Shown here in pieces: positions 11,707 to 21,493 of a DNA stretch of 64,000 bases. Each line of letters begins with the position of its first letter. Position 1 is the stretch's first letter. A program made the translations under genes and the position numbers. The notes beneath the pieces are model-generated. The model ran no database searches. It was not told where the DNA came from and worked only from the letters and a program-made list of their open reading frames with translations. Source of the DNA: Mycoplasmataceae bacterium (GTDB lineage: Bacteria > Bacillota_I > Bacilli_A > Mycoplasmatales > Mycoplasmoidaceae); contig JAISKD010000008.1 of NCBI GenBank assembly GCA_031261065.1, positions 62,001 through 126,000 of the forward strand. The letters run 5' to 3'.

Positions 11707-11718
11707 GTTTTTATTATA
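11707..11718 (-). promoter_or_regulatory. obg promoter, leaderless type
   Basis: On the minus strand TATAAT (11713-11718) is followed by AAAAAC and then ATG. The same TATAAT-AAAAAC block precedes the yloU-like gene and, with one extra base, the pseudouridine synthase. No Shine-Dalgarno sequence is possible in this spacing. Confidence 0.75.
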
Positions 11719-11753
11719 ACCTCCATATATAATGATAGGAACCTTGTTTTTGA

Positions 11754-11790
11754 AAGATATTTGATATTATTCAATATCTTCATATATATT
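11754..11790 (+). promoter_or_regulatory. dyad and -10 upstream of the short Dus gene
   Basis: AAGATATT (11754-11761) and AATATCTT (11773-11780) form an 8-bp inverted repeat in the obg/dus divergent gap. It lies just upstream of TATATT (11785-11790), which is six bases before the Dus ATG. The dyad covers the place where a -35 would be, so it may be an operator. This is inferred from position. Confidence 0.4.
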
Positions 11791-11796
11791 ACATAT

Positions 11797-12510
11797 ATGG
11801 AATTTAAAAATAAACTATTCCTTGCTCCAATGGATGGAGTGACCAATAAAGAGTTTAGAGACGAATGCATATCTGCTGGTGCTGATGTTGTTTGCACACC
11901 ATTAATTAGTGCGAAAGATATTATTGCCAATAAAGAAAAAGCGATCAATGAAATAAACTCTATTAAAGGTCAGCACGCGTGCGGAGTACAAATATTTTTC
12001 TGTTCAGCTAATGAAGCTGTATTAGCTATAAAACAAATACTAAATATATTTCATCCAGACTATATAGATTTAAATATGTGCTGCCCTTCACCAAGGGTTT
12101 GTAAAACGGGTGCTGGGTGTTCTTGAATGAGAGATCCAAAAGGAATTGCTAAAGTTATTAAAGCGGCAGTTTCTGCTTCTAGTGTTCCTGTAACAATAAA
12201 AATTAGAAGTGGATGAAATGCTGGACGAGTAAATGCTGTCGAAATATCAAAAATAGCACAGGATTCGGGGGTATCAGCCATTTTTATTCACCCACGAACC
12301 AAAGATCAAGGTTATGAAGGAAAAGCGGATTGAGATGTCATAAAGAAGATAAAGGAAAGTGTGCATATACCTGTGATTGGCAATGGTGACATAACAAATT
12401 ATGAAGACTATAAAAGAATGAAAGAAGTAACAGGATGCGATAGCGTTATGATTGGACGAGCAACAATTAAAAACAAGAACATATTTAGTGATATAAAGAA
12501 GAATTATTAA
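11797..12510 (+). CDS. short tRNA-dihydrouridine synthase-like protein
   Basis: A 237-residue flavin-dependent Dus family protein, about 85 residues shorter than the usual 320. The TIM-barrel core is present: LAPMDGVTNKEFR at the N-terminus, DLNMCCPSPRVCKTGAG with the catalytic Cys, VTIKIRSGW, FIHPRTKDQGY, IGNGDI and MIGRA at the FMN-phosphate site. The protein stops soon after MIGRA, so the C-terminal helical tRNA-binding domain is missing. The N-terminal segment kept by an upstream TTG reading is not needed, because the ATG follows a -10 by six bases. A full-length paralogue lies at 15367-16344. It may have a different RNA substrate or need a partner. Confidence 0.87.
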
Positions 12511-12526
12511 TTTTACAAGCACAAAA

Positions 12527-12550
12527 AAATGACACTGTTACGTGTCATTT
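12527..12550 (-). terminator. intrinsic terminator of the rplJ-rplL unit
   Basis: AAATGACAC (12527-12535) and GTGTCATTT (12542-12550) form a perfect 9-bp stem with a six-base loop. Read on the minus strand, the stem runs into seven consecutive T residues, a classic terminator just after rplL. The other direction has a weak T tract, so it may also stop transcripts from the short Dus gene. Confidence 0.8.
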
Positions 12551-12571
12551 AATTGGTATTGATAGAAGTGT

Positions 12572-12946
12572 TTACGCTTCTATTTTTACTTTAGCACCAG
12601 CAGCTTCGAATGTTGCCTTAATTGCGTTAGCTTCTTCAGGTTTAATGTTATCTTTAATAACAGATCCACCTTTTTCTACAGCAGTTTTAGCTTCCATTAA
12701 TCCTAAACCAGTAGCTTCACGGTATAATTTAATAACTGCAACTTTTTGAGGTCCAGCTTCAACTAATGTGATAGTAACTGATGTAGGAGCTTCAGCGGCT
12801 ACAGCAGGTCCAGCAGCAGCGGCTGCTACAGGAGCGGCAGCGCTTACTCCGAATGCAGATTCAATTTCTTTAATTAGATCGTTAATCTCTAATAAAGTCA
12901 TTTCTTTTAGTGATTGTATAATTTCTTCTTTTGATATTTTAGCCAT
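12572..12946 (-). CDS. rplL: ribosomal protein L7/L12
   Basis: A 124-residue stalk protein of the 50S subunit that recruits translation GTPases. The N-terminal dimerisation helix ([29 protein letters not shown]) is followed by an alanine-rich hinge and the C-terminal domain with [15 protein letters not shown]. The start was placed at the internal ATG rather than the longer open frame because GAAAGGA lies at Shine-Dalgarno distance before it and the protein then has the standard N-terminus. It is the second gene after rplJ, with a terminator directly downstream. Confidence 0.97.
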   Translation of the reverse strand: MAKISKEEIIQSLKEMTLLEINDLIKEIESAFGVSAAAPVAAAAAGPAVAAEAPTSVTITLVEAGPQKVAVIKLYREATGLGLMEAKTAVEKGGSVIKDNIKPEEANAIKATFEAAGAKVKIEA

Positions 12947-12965
12947 ATTGTTTTCCTTTCTTATA

Positions 12966-13454
12966 TTATATATTTTTTGTTTCCCCAACGGCTTTTAATC
13001 CGTATAGGAAGTTTCTGACTGAAGCTTGTAGACAAGATAGTAACATTGAGTATAGTCCTTCTCTATTAGGCATTGTTGACAATGCTTCAAGACGGTTAGC
13101 AGGTATGTGGTTAGATTCAATAATTCCATCTTTATATTTAATAAAGCTGTGAGCTTTAATAATATCATAGATTTCTTTGAATGGAGCAATTTCATCTCCA
13201 AAACTAGCGATGATTGAACATGGTCCAGTTATTTCTTCGAAACCCTCATTACCGCTAAGCTTAACTGCTCTGTTAAAAATATTATTTTTAGCAATGTACA
13301 TTTTTGCATTAGCTTCGTGCAGTTTCTTTCTTAGGGAAGTAATTTCTTTAGCTGTTAAACCCATGTATTCAAAAACTAAAAAAGATTTTGCTTTTTTTAG
13401 GTCTTCAGCTAAGTCATTAGAAAGTTGAGCTTTTTGTGTGATAATTTCTTTCAT
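12966..13454 (-). CDS. rplJ: ribosomal protein L10
   Basis: A 162-residue protein that anchors the L7/L12 dimers to the 50S subunit at the L11 site. Family features include [26 protein letters not shown] at the N-terminus (shown in parts), the [17 protein letters not shown] segment and a C-terminal helix that binds L12. The start ATG is preceded by AAAGGAAG. Upstream lies a structured leader with the hallmarks of the Firmicute L10 leader, so expression is probably controlled by L10 or the L10-L12 complex binding its own mRNA. Confidence 0.96.
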   Translation of the reverse strand: MKEIITQKAQLSNDLAEDLKKAKSFLVFEYMGLTAKEITSLRKKLHEANAKMYIAKNNIFNRAVKLSGNEGFEEITGPCSIIASFGDEIAPFKEIYDIIKAHSFIKYKDGIIESNHIPANRLEALSTMPNREGLYSMLLSCLQASVRNFLYGLKAVGETKNI

Positions 13455-13586
13455 ATTCTTCCTTTGCAATAAACACAAAGCCACCATTGAATAAAACAAA
13501 GGGGTGACTGAGGTTTAATAAAATTAAATAATTCCTCGGTAACATTATTAAAAGCAAAGCTTCGTTACTGTCTTTGGTGTTATTGC
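13455..13586 (-). promoter_or_regulatory. L10 leader (ribosomal-protein autoregulatory mRNA leader)
   Basis: The RNA of this strand begins about seven bases after the -10 at 13593-13598. It contains GACAGTAACG, GTTACCGAGG, a distal CCTC, and GGTGGCTTTGTG shortly before AAAGGAAG and the rplJ ATG. These blocks, in this order, match my memory of the L10 leader family of Firmicutes. In that family L10-L12 binds the leader to repress rplJL. A covariance-model search (Rfam L10_leader) would confirm it. Confidence 0.7.
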
Positions 13587-13592
13587 ATAGTT

Positions 13593-13598
13593 ATTATA
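13593..13598 (-). promoter_or_regulatory. -10 element of the L10 leader transcript
   Basis: TATAAT on the minus strand, within TATATAATAACT. A start about seven bases downstream gives a leader of roughly 130 nt, in contrast to the very short leaders seen elsewhere in the window. The -35 is not clear. Confidence 0.6.
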
Positions 13599-13647
13599 TA
13601 TCATTTAAACCGGATATTAAAATAAATACTACTAGTTATCTAAAACT

Positions 13648-14409
13648 TTATTCGGGGTAATCGTTTGTTACAAATGTGAAATTAGGAAAAAGAGTGGAAG
13701 GCACTAAAACTCCAACGTAACCTTCTTCACCATATGCACCTCCAAACCCGAGTTCTACACCGCCACCATTGCCATCATAATAATAACCACTAAATTCGGT
13801 ATAGTTATCATGCGTATATTCAACTACTTGATCTTCTAGTTCTGAGTTTTTTGCAATGTTTTGTTTTAAATATTTGTAGCCGTAATAATTGAAGGTGACA
13901 AATTCTTGTTCATCACTATCATAGTACTTGAGAGTGCATGGAGAAAATATAGAATATGTGGTAATAGAAAATGCTATATCTACATTGTCTATCTCTTTTG
14001 GAACGGTAGTTATAGCACCAAAACCAGTTTTAGCATTATTTGTAAGAATGTTATATGTTCACGTTTCAATAATAGGTATAATGTCATAACTTAAAATTCT
14101 ATAGTATGAGAGTAGATAAGAAGTTTTATTTTTCATATTATCTATATCAAATAAATATGTGTCTAATATGTCTTTTGATTCGTTGTAGTCGCTACCGCTA
14201 TATTGTAAATCTGTTATTTCTGCAGGAGCTGCCTCAGAAAGTTTCTTAGCAAACTCATTTGAATTCATATTTTTTGAAATATTGAAGTCAACAAATATAA
14301 CCTTGCCGCTATTCTTTGCGCTGCTGCACGAAGTTAATTGTGCAACAGCTATTAGACCGACAACTGAAGTTGATAAAATTGTTATTAATGGATATTTAAA
14401 TTTTTTCAT
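13648..14409 (-). CDS. lipoprotein, tandem paralogue A
   Basis: A 253-residue secreted lipoprotein. The first 28 residues form a signal peptide (MKKFKYPLITILSTSV...) ending in the lipobox LTSC, so the mature protein should be lipid-anchored on the outer face of the membrane. The body shares DLQYSGSDYNESKDI, NMKNKTSYLLSYY, NAKTGFG and a C-terminal LVPSTLFPNFTF with the adjacent gene at 14511-15263, so the two are recent duplicates. One in-frame TGA (14059-14061) is Trp. I do not recognise a domain; tyrosine- and aspartate-rich composition suggests a surface-exposed protein. No Shine-Dalgarno sequence is evident. Confidence 0.85.
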
Positions 14410-14510
14410 ATTTATGTTATGTTTTCTTTGCGATGAAATTGAATAATTTTTTTGATAACATTGTTAGTGTGGAAAAAAGACTAATTGAAGTGCACCCCTA
14501 AATTACTTTA

Positions 14511-15263
14511 TTATGGGTATTCATGCACCGCAAATGTAAAATTAGGAAAGAGAGTAGGCGGCACTAATACTCCAATATAATTGGGCCCGCCATATGTTTC
14601 TCCAAAACCAAGTTCTACATAATCGCCGCCGATATCATAATAATAGTCAATGATTTTGGCATAGTTTGCTTGTGCATATTCAGTCGTTTCTTCTTCCGGA
14701 CTGGAATTTTTTACAATATCGTGTCTAAATTGTTTGTACTCATAATAATTACTGGTAACAAAATCATGTTCATCAGTGTCATAATACTCGAGAGCACAAT
14801 GAGAAAATATTGAATACACAGTTCAAGAAAGTGTTATGTCCACATTGTCTACTTCACCTGGAGCAGTAAGTGTAACGCCAAAACCAGTTTTGGCATGATT
14901 TGAAAGAATGTTATACGTGAAATCTGCATGAATGTCTATTCAACCGTTTAAAGTTTTATAGTAAGAAAGTAGATATGAAGTCTTATTTTTCATATTTTCT
15001 GTATCGAATAAATAGGAATCGATTATGTCTTTCGATTCATTATAGTCACTACCGGTATATTGTAGATCAGTTACTTCTGCAGGAGCTGCATCAGAAAGTT
15101 TCTCTGCAAACTCAATAGAATTCATAGTTTTTGAAGTATTGTAGTCAACGAATTTAAATGTGCTGCCATTCTTTGTGCCACACGAAGTTAATTGTGCAAC
15201 AGCTATTAAACTAACAACCGAAACTGATAAAATTGCTATTAATGGATATTTAAATGTTTTCAT
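14511..15263 (-). CDS. lipoprotein, tandem paralogue B
   Basis: A 250-residue lipoprotein with signal peptide and lipobox LTSC (Cys at about residue 28), paralogous over its full length to the next gene at 13648-14409. The most conserved blocks are AAPAEVTDLQYTGSDYNES, ENMKNKTSYLLSYY and PPTLFPNFTF; the middle differs by many substitutions. Two TGA codons are Trp (14823-14825 and 14940-14942). The upstream flanks of both copies are also related (GAAAAA.GACTAAT.GAAG), so the duplication included the promoter region. Function is unknown; surface display and antigenic change are reasonable guesses only. Confidence 0.85.
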
Positions 15264-15366
15264 ACTCGCGTTACATTTTCTTTATAACGAAATTAGATTA
15301 ATTTTTCATTTTTTCCAATAACATAGTTGAATGTAGAAAAATGACTAATAGAAGCGCACAAAATTA

Positions 15367-16344
15367 TTAGACATTGCTATTATTTCGGTATTCTATAAGT
15401 AAATTTTTAACTTCAATAATATTCTTTGTTCTAAATATTTTGTTGATTAGTTCACTGCTATTTCTAAAATGCTTCAGATAGTTAGCAATATGCGGTCTAA
15501 TTTCTAGAACAGCTAGTTTATCTCCAATAGTTTTTTGAAGTAAATCTATGTGTTTATTAAGAATTTCAAAAACTTCTAAATTATTTATTGCTTTAGGAGT
15601 TTTCCCATCTTTTAGATATTCATCAGTTTCACGGAATATTCAAGGGTTACCAATGCACGCTCTTCCTATCATGATTGCATCGCATTTAGTTTCATCTAAC
15701 ATTCTCTTAGCATCATAACATGATTTGATATCACCATTGCCTATAACCGGTATGCTAACGCATTCCTTTATTGATTTAATAAGATTTCAATCTGCTTTTC
15801 CTGAGTAGCCTTGACTTCGTGTTCGTGGATGAATAGAAATAGCACTAGCACCAGCTTTTTCAATCAATTTAGCAACTTCGACACAATTGATGTTCTCGTT
15901 ATCTCAGCCACTTCTAATTTTAACAGTTACAGGGATGCTTACAGCATCTACAACACTTTTCACAAGTTCATAAATAGCATTAGGATTTTTAAGTAAACCA
16001 CTACCCGCTTGCTTTTTAACTGCAACTTTATTTACGGGGCAACCCATATTAATATCAATAATGTCCGGTTTATAGTTTTCTTCTATGAATTTTGCGGCGC
16101 TTACGAAATCTTCAGTTGCACTTCCAAATATTTGAATTGAAATTGGTCTTTCTTCATCAGTGAATTCAAGCATCTTATATGTTTTAATTGATTTGTACTT
16201 AATAGCCAAATCACTTACCATTTCAGTACAAACCAAACCAGCGCCCATTTCTCTGCATATTTGTCTAAAGGCAGAGTTGCTTATACCTGCCATCGGAGCA
16301 AGAACAATCTTATTTGAAATTACAACATTTCCTATCTTAAACAT
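15367..16344 (-). CDS. dus: tRNA-dihydrouridine synthase, full length
   Basis: A 325-residue FMN enzyme that reduces uridine to dihydrouridine in tRNA. Motifs: VLAPMAGISNSAFR, IQIFGSATEDF, DINMGCPVNKV with the catalytic Cys, KKQAGSGLL, VTVKIRSGW, the active-site IHPRTRSQG region, and the C-terminal helical domain that the shorter paralogue at 11797-12510 lacks. Its ATG lies inside the end of the upstream membrane-protein gene (8-base overlap), which implies translational coupling. The likely class is DusB-like, as in other mollicutes. Confidence 0.95.
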
Positions 16345-17986
16345 GTAAACTTGAAGTAATTTTTGTTAACAAGACAGGTGTTAAAGGCTTCGACGAAACA
16401 ACATAAGCAAAATTGTTATTAATTTTAGCTTCAATAAAACTAGGAACTTTTGATAAAATACTCTTATATACTTTTTGATTAATTTCTTGATCAACAAGTA
16501 TTTCATTGCATTTCTTTGTCATTTTAATTACGTATAGTACGTGGTTGTTTGAACGCAATGAGAAACGAATAACATTGATGCTACCACCTTGTTGATAGAT
16601 GACGTCACGGTATGCATGATATCCTTTACACTCAATGTTATATTTAGCACATTTGCCTTCATCCTTTACAAAAGATACTTTAATGATGTGCTGGGTGTTA
16701 ATATTGGGTTTTATATATTCAATGTTTGTTCCATCATTAATGATTCCTTCAATGTAATATTCAGATGGTCAGTCTTTTTCAGTAAGAGGTTTATTTTTAC
16801 CAAAGTGCTGATATGCAGGAAATACTATGATAGGCGATATCATGTAATAAATATCTTTAAATGCTGATTCATTTAGTTGAATGAAGTTTTCTTTTATTGT
16901 CGCTAAATCATAATGGTAAACATTAGTTGCAGATAAAGAAATTTTCGGAGAATTATCTGAATTATTTCAACTCATAAATTCATCATTTCCTTTTCTAAGA
17001 TATTCTTTAACTCTATGCCTGTCAGGTTTATTGTTATCTAATGCAGATGATGTGTCAGTAACTGTTGTGATTTTGCCATCTTTTTCCATGATGAAATCAT
17101 TATTTACATCTAAAACTTTTAACATTTCCTCTTGTGCAAGAACAGTGAATAACATTCTAAACTGAGCTTCATCATTTCTTCAACATGGGAATCTTTTGTT
17201 AAACTCACGAACCTCAAGAGGCAATAATTTCTTAGCTTTATCATAGTTATTAAAGTTAAGTGATTCAGCTATGTCATTTTTTATCGCAACAGTTGTCTCA
17301 TAACTGAATTTAGGAGCTGGTAAACTAGTGGAAATCATTCTAGTTGAAGTGTTTCCTTTTGAATCTCTATAACTCGCAGTACCATATCATGTATGCATAT
17401 ATGTTGACATTTCAAGTTTCTTGATTATAACTGCCGCGTTTTTAAATAAAGAAAGTGAAAGACATGATTGCACAGATTCATTATCATTAAATGAAATTTT
17501 CGGAGCAAACTCTTTTTTATTTACTTCTGACAAAAAATCATCAAATTTTATAAAACCTGTTGTTTTTTCAATAATGTCCATTATTAGTTTAGTTTGAATC
17601 AAATTTAATAAAGGATTTACTTGTTCATATGCCGTTTTAACCTCTTTATCTCTTTTAGCAATAACCTCAGATACATCTTGAGCACCTTCCGCACTTAATA
17701 ATGCGTTATGTTTATTTTTAGCATGAAAATATAGGGGTAATCATATAAATATTAAAGGCAACAAAATGAAGCAAAGAACAAGAAATGTTTTCTTTTGAGA
17801 ACTAGCACTGTTGATTTTGCTAATAACATCATCTAGTCTATCTATTTCAGCAACTGTTTCTTTGTTCTTTTCTTCATTAACTCCAGCGCTTTTGATTAGT
17901 GAATCAAGAGTTTCCTCAACAATTTGCTTGTTTTTAGCAATAAGTGTATTTTCAAAATACTCAACAACGTTTAATGATTCATTCAT
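16337..17986 (-). CDS. membrane-anchored protein divergent from lemA
   Basis: A 549-residue protein: a helical N-terminal stretch of about 65 residues rich in Glu, Asn and Lys, then a strongly hydrophobic segment (FLVLCFILLPLIFIWLPLYF, about residues 69-88), then a soluble part of more than 400 residues. I do not recognise a catalytic motif. Being divergent from lemA recalls DUF3137-type proteins often found beside lemA, but that is only a suggestion. The start was chosen at MNESLN because TATACT (17993-17998) ends six bases before it. Its 3' end overlaps the dus start by 8 bases. Several TGA codons are Trp. Confidence 0.75.
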
Positions 17987-18033
17987 ACTTATAGTATATT
18001 TTAATGTATATTGATTATTTATATAATACATAT
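17987..18033. promoter_or_regulatory. divergent pair of leaderless-type promoters
   Basis: Only 47 bases separate two divergent ATGs. On the minus strand TATACT (17993-17998) precedes one ATG by six bases. On the plus strand TATAAT (18022-18027) precedes the lemA ATG by six bases. The two promoters face away from each other, and no Shine-Dalgarno fits on either side. Confidence 0.7.
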
Positions 18034-18684
18034 ATGGGAATGATATTAGATACAAGAGTTAAAGACAACGAAGGTTTTGCACCGACAGTTCAAAATAAGG
18101 AGCAACAATCAATGGCTTCTCCAACAGCCAAGTTTATGTTTTATGTTCTTTGTCTTGTGACATTAGGTTTATTCTTTATTTATAAAATAACTAAGAAAAA
18201 CTGGTTTAACAGAAAACAAATATCTATTAATACTGCTGCTTCTAATATTGATGTTCAATTGATCAAACGTAAAGATACACTTGTAAAATTAGTCGATGCT
18301 ACTAAATCATCTGTTAAGTTTGAAAAATCACTTTTAACTGATGTAACAAGACTTCGTGGAATAAATGGTACTAAGAACTCTAATGAAATATCTGATTTAG
18401 ATGCAAAGGTTTCAGGAGCATTCGGAAGATTAATTGCTACTATGGAAAACTATCCAAAATTACAATCAACCGAAACTATTCAAAGTTTAATGCAAACGGC
18501 TGATTATTGTGAAAGAGAAATAGCTGCTAATAGAAGAGTATATAACGCTGAAGTTAATGAGTTTAATCAAACTTTATTTGTATGACCATCAAGCGTTATA
18601 TCTGCAAAACTTCATTTATATACTCTTCCATTAATTAAAGCTTCAGAAGAACAAAAGAAAGACGTTAATTTAACTGTTGCATAA
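18034..18684 (+). CDS. lemA: LemA family protein
   Basis: A 216-residue membrane protein. A short N-terminal tail precedes one membrane helix (KFMFYVLCLVTLGLFFIYK, about residues 34-52), followed by the LemA helical domain with NIDVQLIKRKDTLVKLVDATKS and later NRRVYNAEVNEFNQT. The C-terminal segment after a TGA Trp keeps the family end. LemA proteins are widespread and of unclear role. ATG at 18034 was chosen rather than the longer frame from 18004 because the -10 hexamer would lie inside that longer reading. Confidence 0.92.
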
Positions 18685-18696
18685 TTTTATAAAATT

Positions 18697-19422
18697 ATGC
18701 CTAGCATTTATAAAAAAACCGATGATACAACATACGCTCTTGGAAAGACACTTGTTTTTGAATTATTAAAATTTAGTCCAAAGCAATGTACATGTGTTTA
18801 CATTTCTGACAAAACAAAGAAAGACGAAAGCTTTGCTGAAATAGAAAGGCTATGCAAAGAAAATAATATTGGCATATGCTTATCAAATAAGATATTTAAT
18901 AAGTTATCCGATAAGGAGAACTGCTATGTTATTGCTGAATTTAAAAAATGGAATGGTAAAATTGACGTTAATGGAAATCATATTGTTTTGGTAAATCCAG
19001 CTAATACCGGCAACCTTGGAACAATAATGAGAGCAGCACTAGGGTTCGGTATATATGATATAGCTTTAATTGGCTCATCTGTTGATGAATTTGACCCCAA
19101 GACCATACGAGCATCAATGGGTTCAATATTTTCGCTTAATATTGAGCATTTTAATGAATACAGTGATTATTCTAAAAAAGTTAGTGAGAATAGAAACATC
19201 TACCCCTTCATGTTAAAGGCAACAACCAATTTAAAAAACGTTGTAGTTGACAATAACAAAAAGTGATCGCTGATTTTTGGAAATGAATCTACAGGTCTCG
19301 ATGATTCTTTTTTAAAGATCGGAGAACCGTTGATTATCAAGCACACAAAAAATATAGATTCATTAAACGTTTCTGTATCTGTAGCGATTGCCTTATTCTA
19401 CTTCACTGATTTCAAGAATTAA
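18697..19422 (+). CDS. SpoU/TrmH-family RNA methyltransferase (second copy)
   Basis: A 241-residue SPOUT methylase with NPANTGNLGTIMRAALGFG (motif 1), IRASMGSIFS (motif 2) and IFGNESTGL plus SLNVSVSVAIA (motif 3). It differs from the copy at 2164-2925 in the N-terminal domain and in motif 1, so the two probably modify different RNAs. A TGA Trp at 19264-19266 lies just before motif 3; a standard-code reading would remove the cofactor site. TATAAA ends three bases before the ATG, and the lemA stop is 12 bases upstream. The stop overlaps that of the convergent membrane-protein gene. Confidence 0.9.
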
Positions 19423-20426
19423 GGATTTGTTGTTTTTGCACCTTTTTTTCTTCCTTTAACACGTTTTCAACGAATGGTTCCATCCTTCTTGATATACTTC
19501 TTTTCTAAATGCCAAGGTGTGTTTTGGTAGTTGTTTCGTCAATTGAAGAAAGCAATTACAATTGAGAATAAACTAAAAGCTGCCAATAATGTTAGTAAAT
19601 ATCAAATATCACCAGTAGCACATGAGCTGTTATATAAGTATCGTCCATTACTAAAATCCTCAAATTGTATATAACGGGGGTTCATAGCTGTAGATATACC
19701 GTATACTGAAAGGAAGTTATGGTTAGTTAGGAAATTTTCTATCTGTTCTGGAGAATTCATAGCTCCAAACCCATCAAGGTTTATATCTATGTGTTTTAGG
19801 TTTCATCACGATCTAGGAATTGAAACGTTATTAAGCAGAAAAGCATATAGCATATATAGCGCAGGAAAGAAGTTACCAGCCATAAGTGAATTGCCAATCG
19901 TTGTTGAACGTTTAATATTTCTGTGTGGGTATCTCATAGCATAATGAGAAAATATAAAAAAATACACAGGAGATACTCCATGGAAGAATGCTGAATAAAC
20001 CCAAGAGGCTGCTGTATTAGATAAAGAGTGTGTTGCTAACCCTCCAGGAACTAGCAAAAGTCAGTATATCAAAAACACAACTGTAATATAACTACCCACT
20101 AGTATTAAGAACTCATTCGTATCAAACAACTTTCTTGATTTATAAAAGAAGACAAAACAGATGAAATAAAATCAAACCATGATGTTTGTGATATTTGTAA
20201 AATAACCTAAGAAGTGAAATATAAAAGTTTCTCCACCAACTAATATTCATTCTTTCTTAACAAAACAAAGATTGAAGGTGTTTCATAGACCATAACCAAT
20301 TATGCACGTCATTAACGCCAAACCAGCAATGCCTAATCAGTATGCTTCTTTTGTGTGGTCATGTATACGTCCTCTAAATACAATTTTCTTTTCTTCTTTT
20401 CTTCGGAAAAGCGATATAACAGACAT
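19419..20426 (-). CDS. multi-pass membrane protein downstream of infB-rbfA
   Basis: A 335-residue integral membrane protein with about six or seven hydrophobic segments and a Lys/Arg-rich C-terminus (WHLEKKYIKKDG...). The FTNITNIMVWFYF segment and a later SAFFHGVSPVYF stretch recall Far-17a/AIG1- and Pr6Pr-like membrane families and the mollicute DUF1600 group; this resemblance is weak and unverified. It starts eight bases after the stop of the preceding membrane protein, so the two are co-expressed as the last genes of the nusA operon. At its end TAA is shared with the convergent methylase gene (TTAA, 19419-19422). At least eight TGA codons are Trp. Confidence 0.75.
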
Positions 20427-20433
20427 TGTTTAA

Positions 20434-21120
20434 TTACGTTGCTTTTCAAGCATTATGGTTTGCAATAACTAAAGAGTCGCAAATAATTGTTGAAATCATT
20501 AATAAAACTCCAATTGCAAGCAATACTCATAGGAATGTGTGAAAGTTACGAGATTTCATAGTACCATTTATTCCTACGACTCAAGAAGCAACTAAGAATA
20601 AGAAAGGCAATGCAGGAGTACATAAAGAAATTATTCCAGTAACCCATCCAGCAGAAGCTGTTTTGCTAACTCATGAAAGTTTGTCTGCTCCACCAGTTGC
20701 GTGGTCAACTATATGTTTGCTTTCAAGCATCATAGGTAGTTGAACAGAGAACAACATAACAATTACGAAAATTATGATTCCTCAAATAATCATAAGTGTT
20801 TTTCCATTTTCTAATCAATTATCTACTTTAACTGTGAACTTTGTATTTTTAGCAGTTCTTTTCTTTTTGCTAAACTTTTCAAAATCAACTCTTTCATCAG
20901 CGATTGGAAGAGTGTGATCTTTCTTAACTACTTTTGTGGCGTTATGAGGAGTTTGTTCTTTTTCTTCGATATCTTCAGAATCATTATATTGAGCGAATGA
21001 ACCAACATTTGAATTGATGTCTAGGTTGTCATTAGAAAGCACTGTAGGAGGCGGTGTGAAATCATTCGAATTCTTTTTACCGTCTACTTTATTTTTTTCT
21101 AAATCTTTTTCGTCGCTCAT
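20434..21120 (-). CDS. membrane protein with acidic/basic cytoplasmic N-terminus
   Basis: A 228-residue protein: residues 1-100 are hydrophilic and low-complexity (Asp, Asn, Glu, Lys), ending in a basic block FSKKKRTAKN, followed by three hydrophobic segments (near residues 107-125, 150-175 and 190-212). Its ATG immediately follows the rbfA stop. I do not recognise the family. Being in the nusA-infB-rbfA transcript suggests growth-linked expression, but no role can be assigned. Confidence 0.75.
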
Positions 21121-21492
21121 TTATAATGATCCCCCTTTATTTATTTTAATCAAAATTTCGTCAATTTTTCGTGTACTATCAATAACTTTATCTTTTTCGA
21201 AGATAATAGTGGGTACTTTTTTCATATTCATGTGCTCTGCGAGGGCTTTTCTGAAGAAACCCTTAGCTTCATTTAGCTTACTAACCATTGAGTCAATTTT
21301 GCTTCTATCATAGGTATCTACTAAGACAAAAACAGTACTTCTATCGTCTGTAAGCTTAACATATGTGAATGAAACGAACTTCAAATCTTTATTATTTAAA
21401 TTATATTTAAGTGTATTGTTTAAGATATTTAAAATTTCTGATTTAATTCTTTCATTTTTTCTGTCAGCAATCGCATTGTTAGTCTTATTCAT
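21121..21492 (-). CDS. rbfA: ribosome-binding factor A
   Basis: A 123-residue small-subunit maturation factor that binds near 16S helix 1. The N-terminal RKNERIKSEILNILNNTL and the KH-like core (FVSFTYVKLTDDRSTVFVLVDTY, shown in part) fit RbfA. The start was set at MNKTNN because the longer frame would run into infB; this ATG is one base after the infB stop. The order infB-rbfA is conserved across bacteria, which supports the call. Confidence 0.88.
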   Translation of the reverse strand: MNKTNNAIADRKNERIKSEILNILNNTLKYNLNNKDLKFVSFTYVKLTDDRSTVFVLVDTYDRSKIDSMVSKLNEAKGFFRKALAEHMNMKKVPTIIFEKDKVIDSTRKIDEILIKINKGGSL

Positions 21493-21493
21493 G

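Noticed and set aside
11754-11780. Terminator between obg and the short dus gene
   Set aside because: The two genes are divergent, so no transcript ends here; an operator is more likely if the dyad matters at all.
12768-12998. Long open frame on the plus strand opposite rplL and similar antisense frames opposite obg, infB, smc and others
   Set aside because: They are shadows of real genes with no ribosome-binding site or promoter and with compositions expected from reverse translation.
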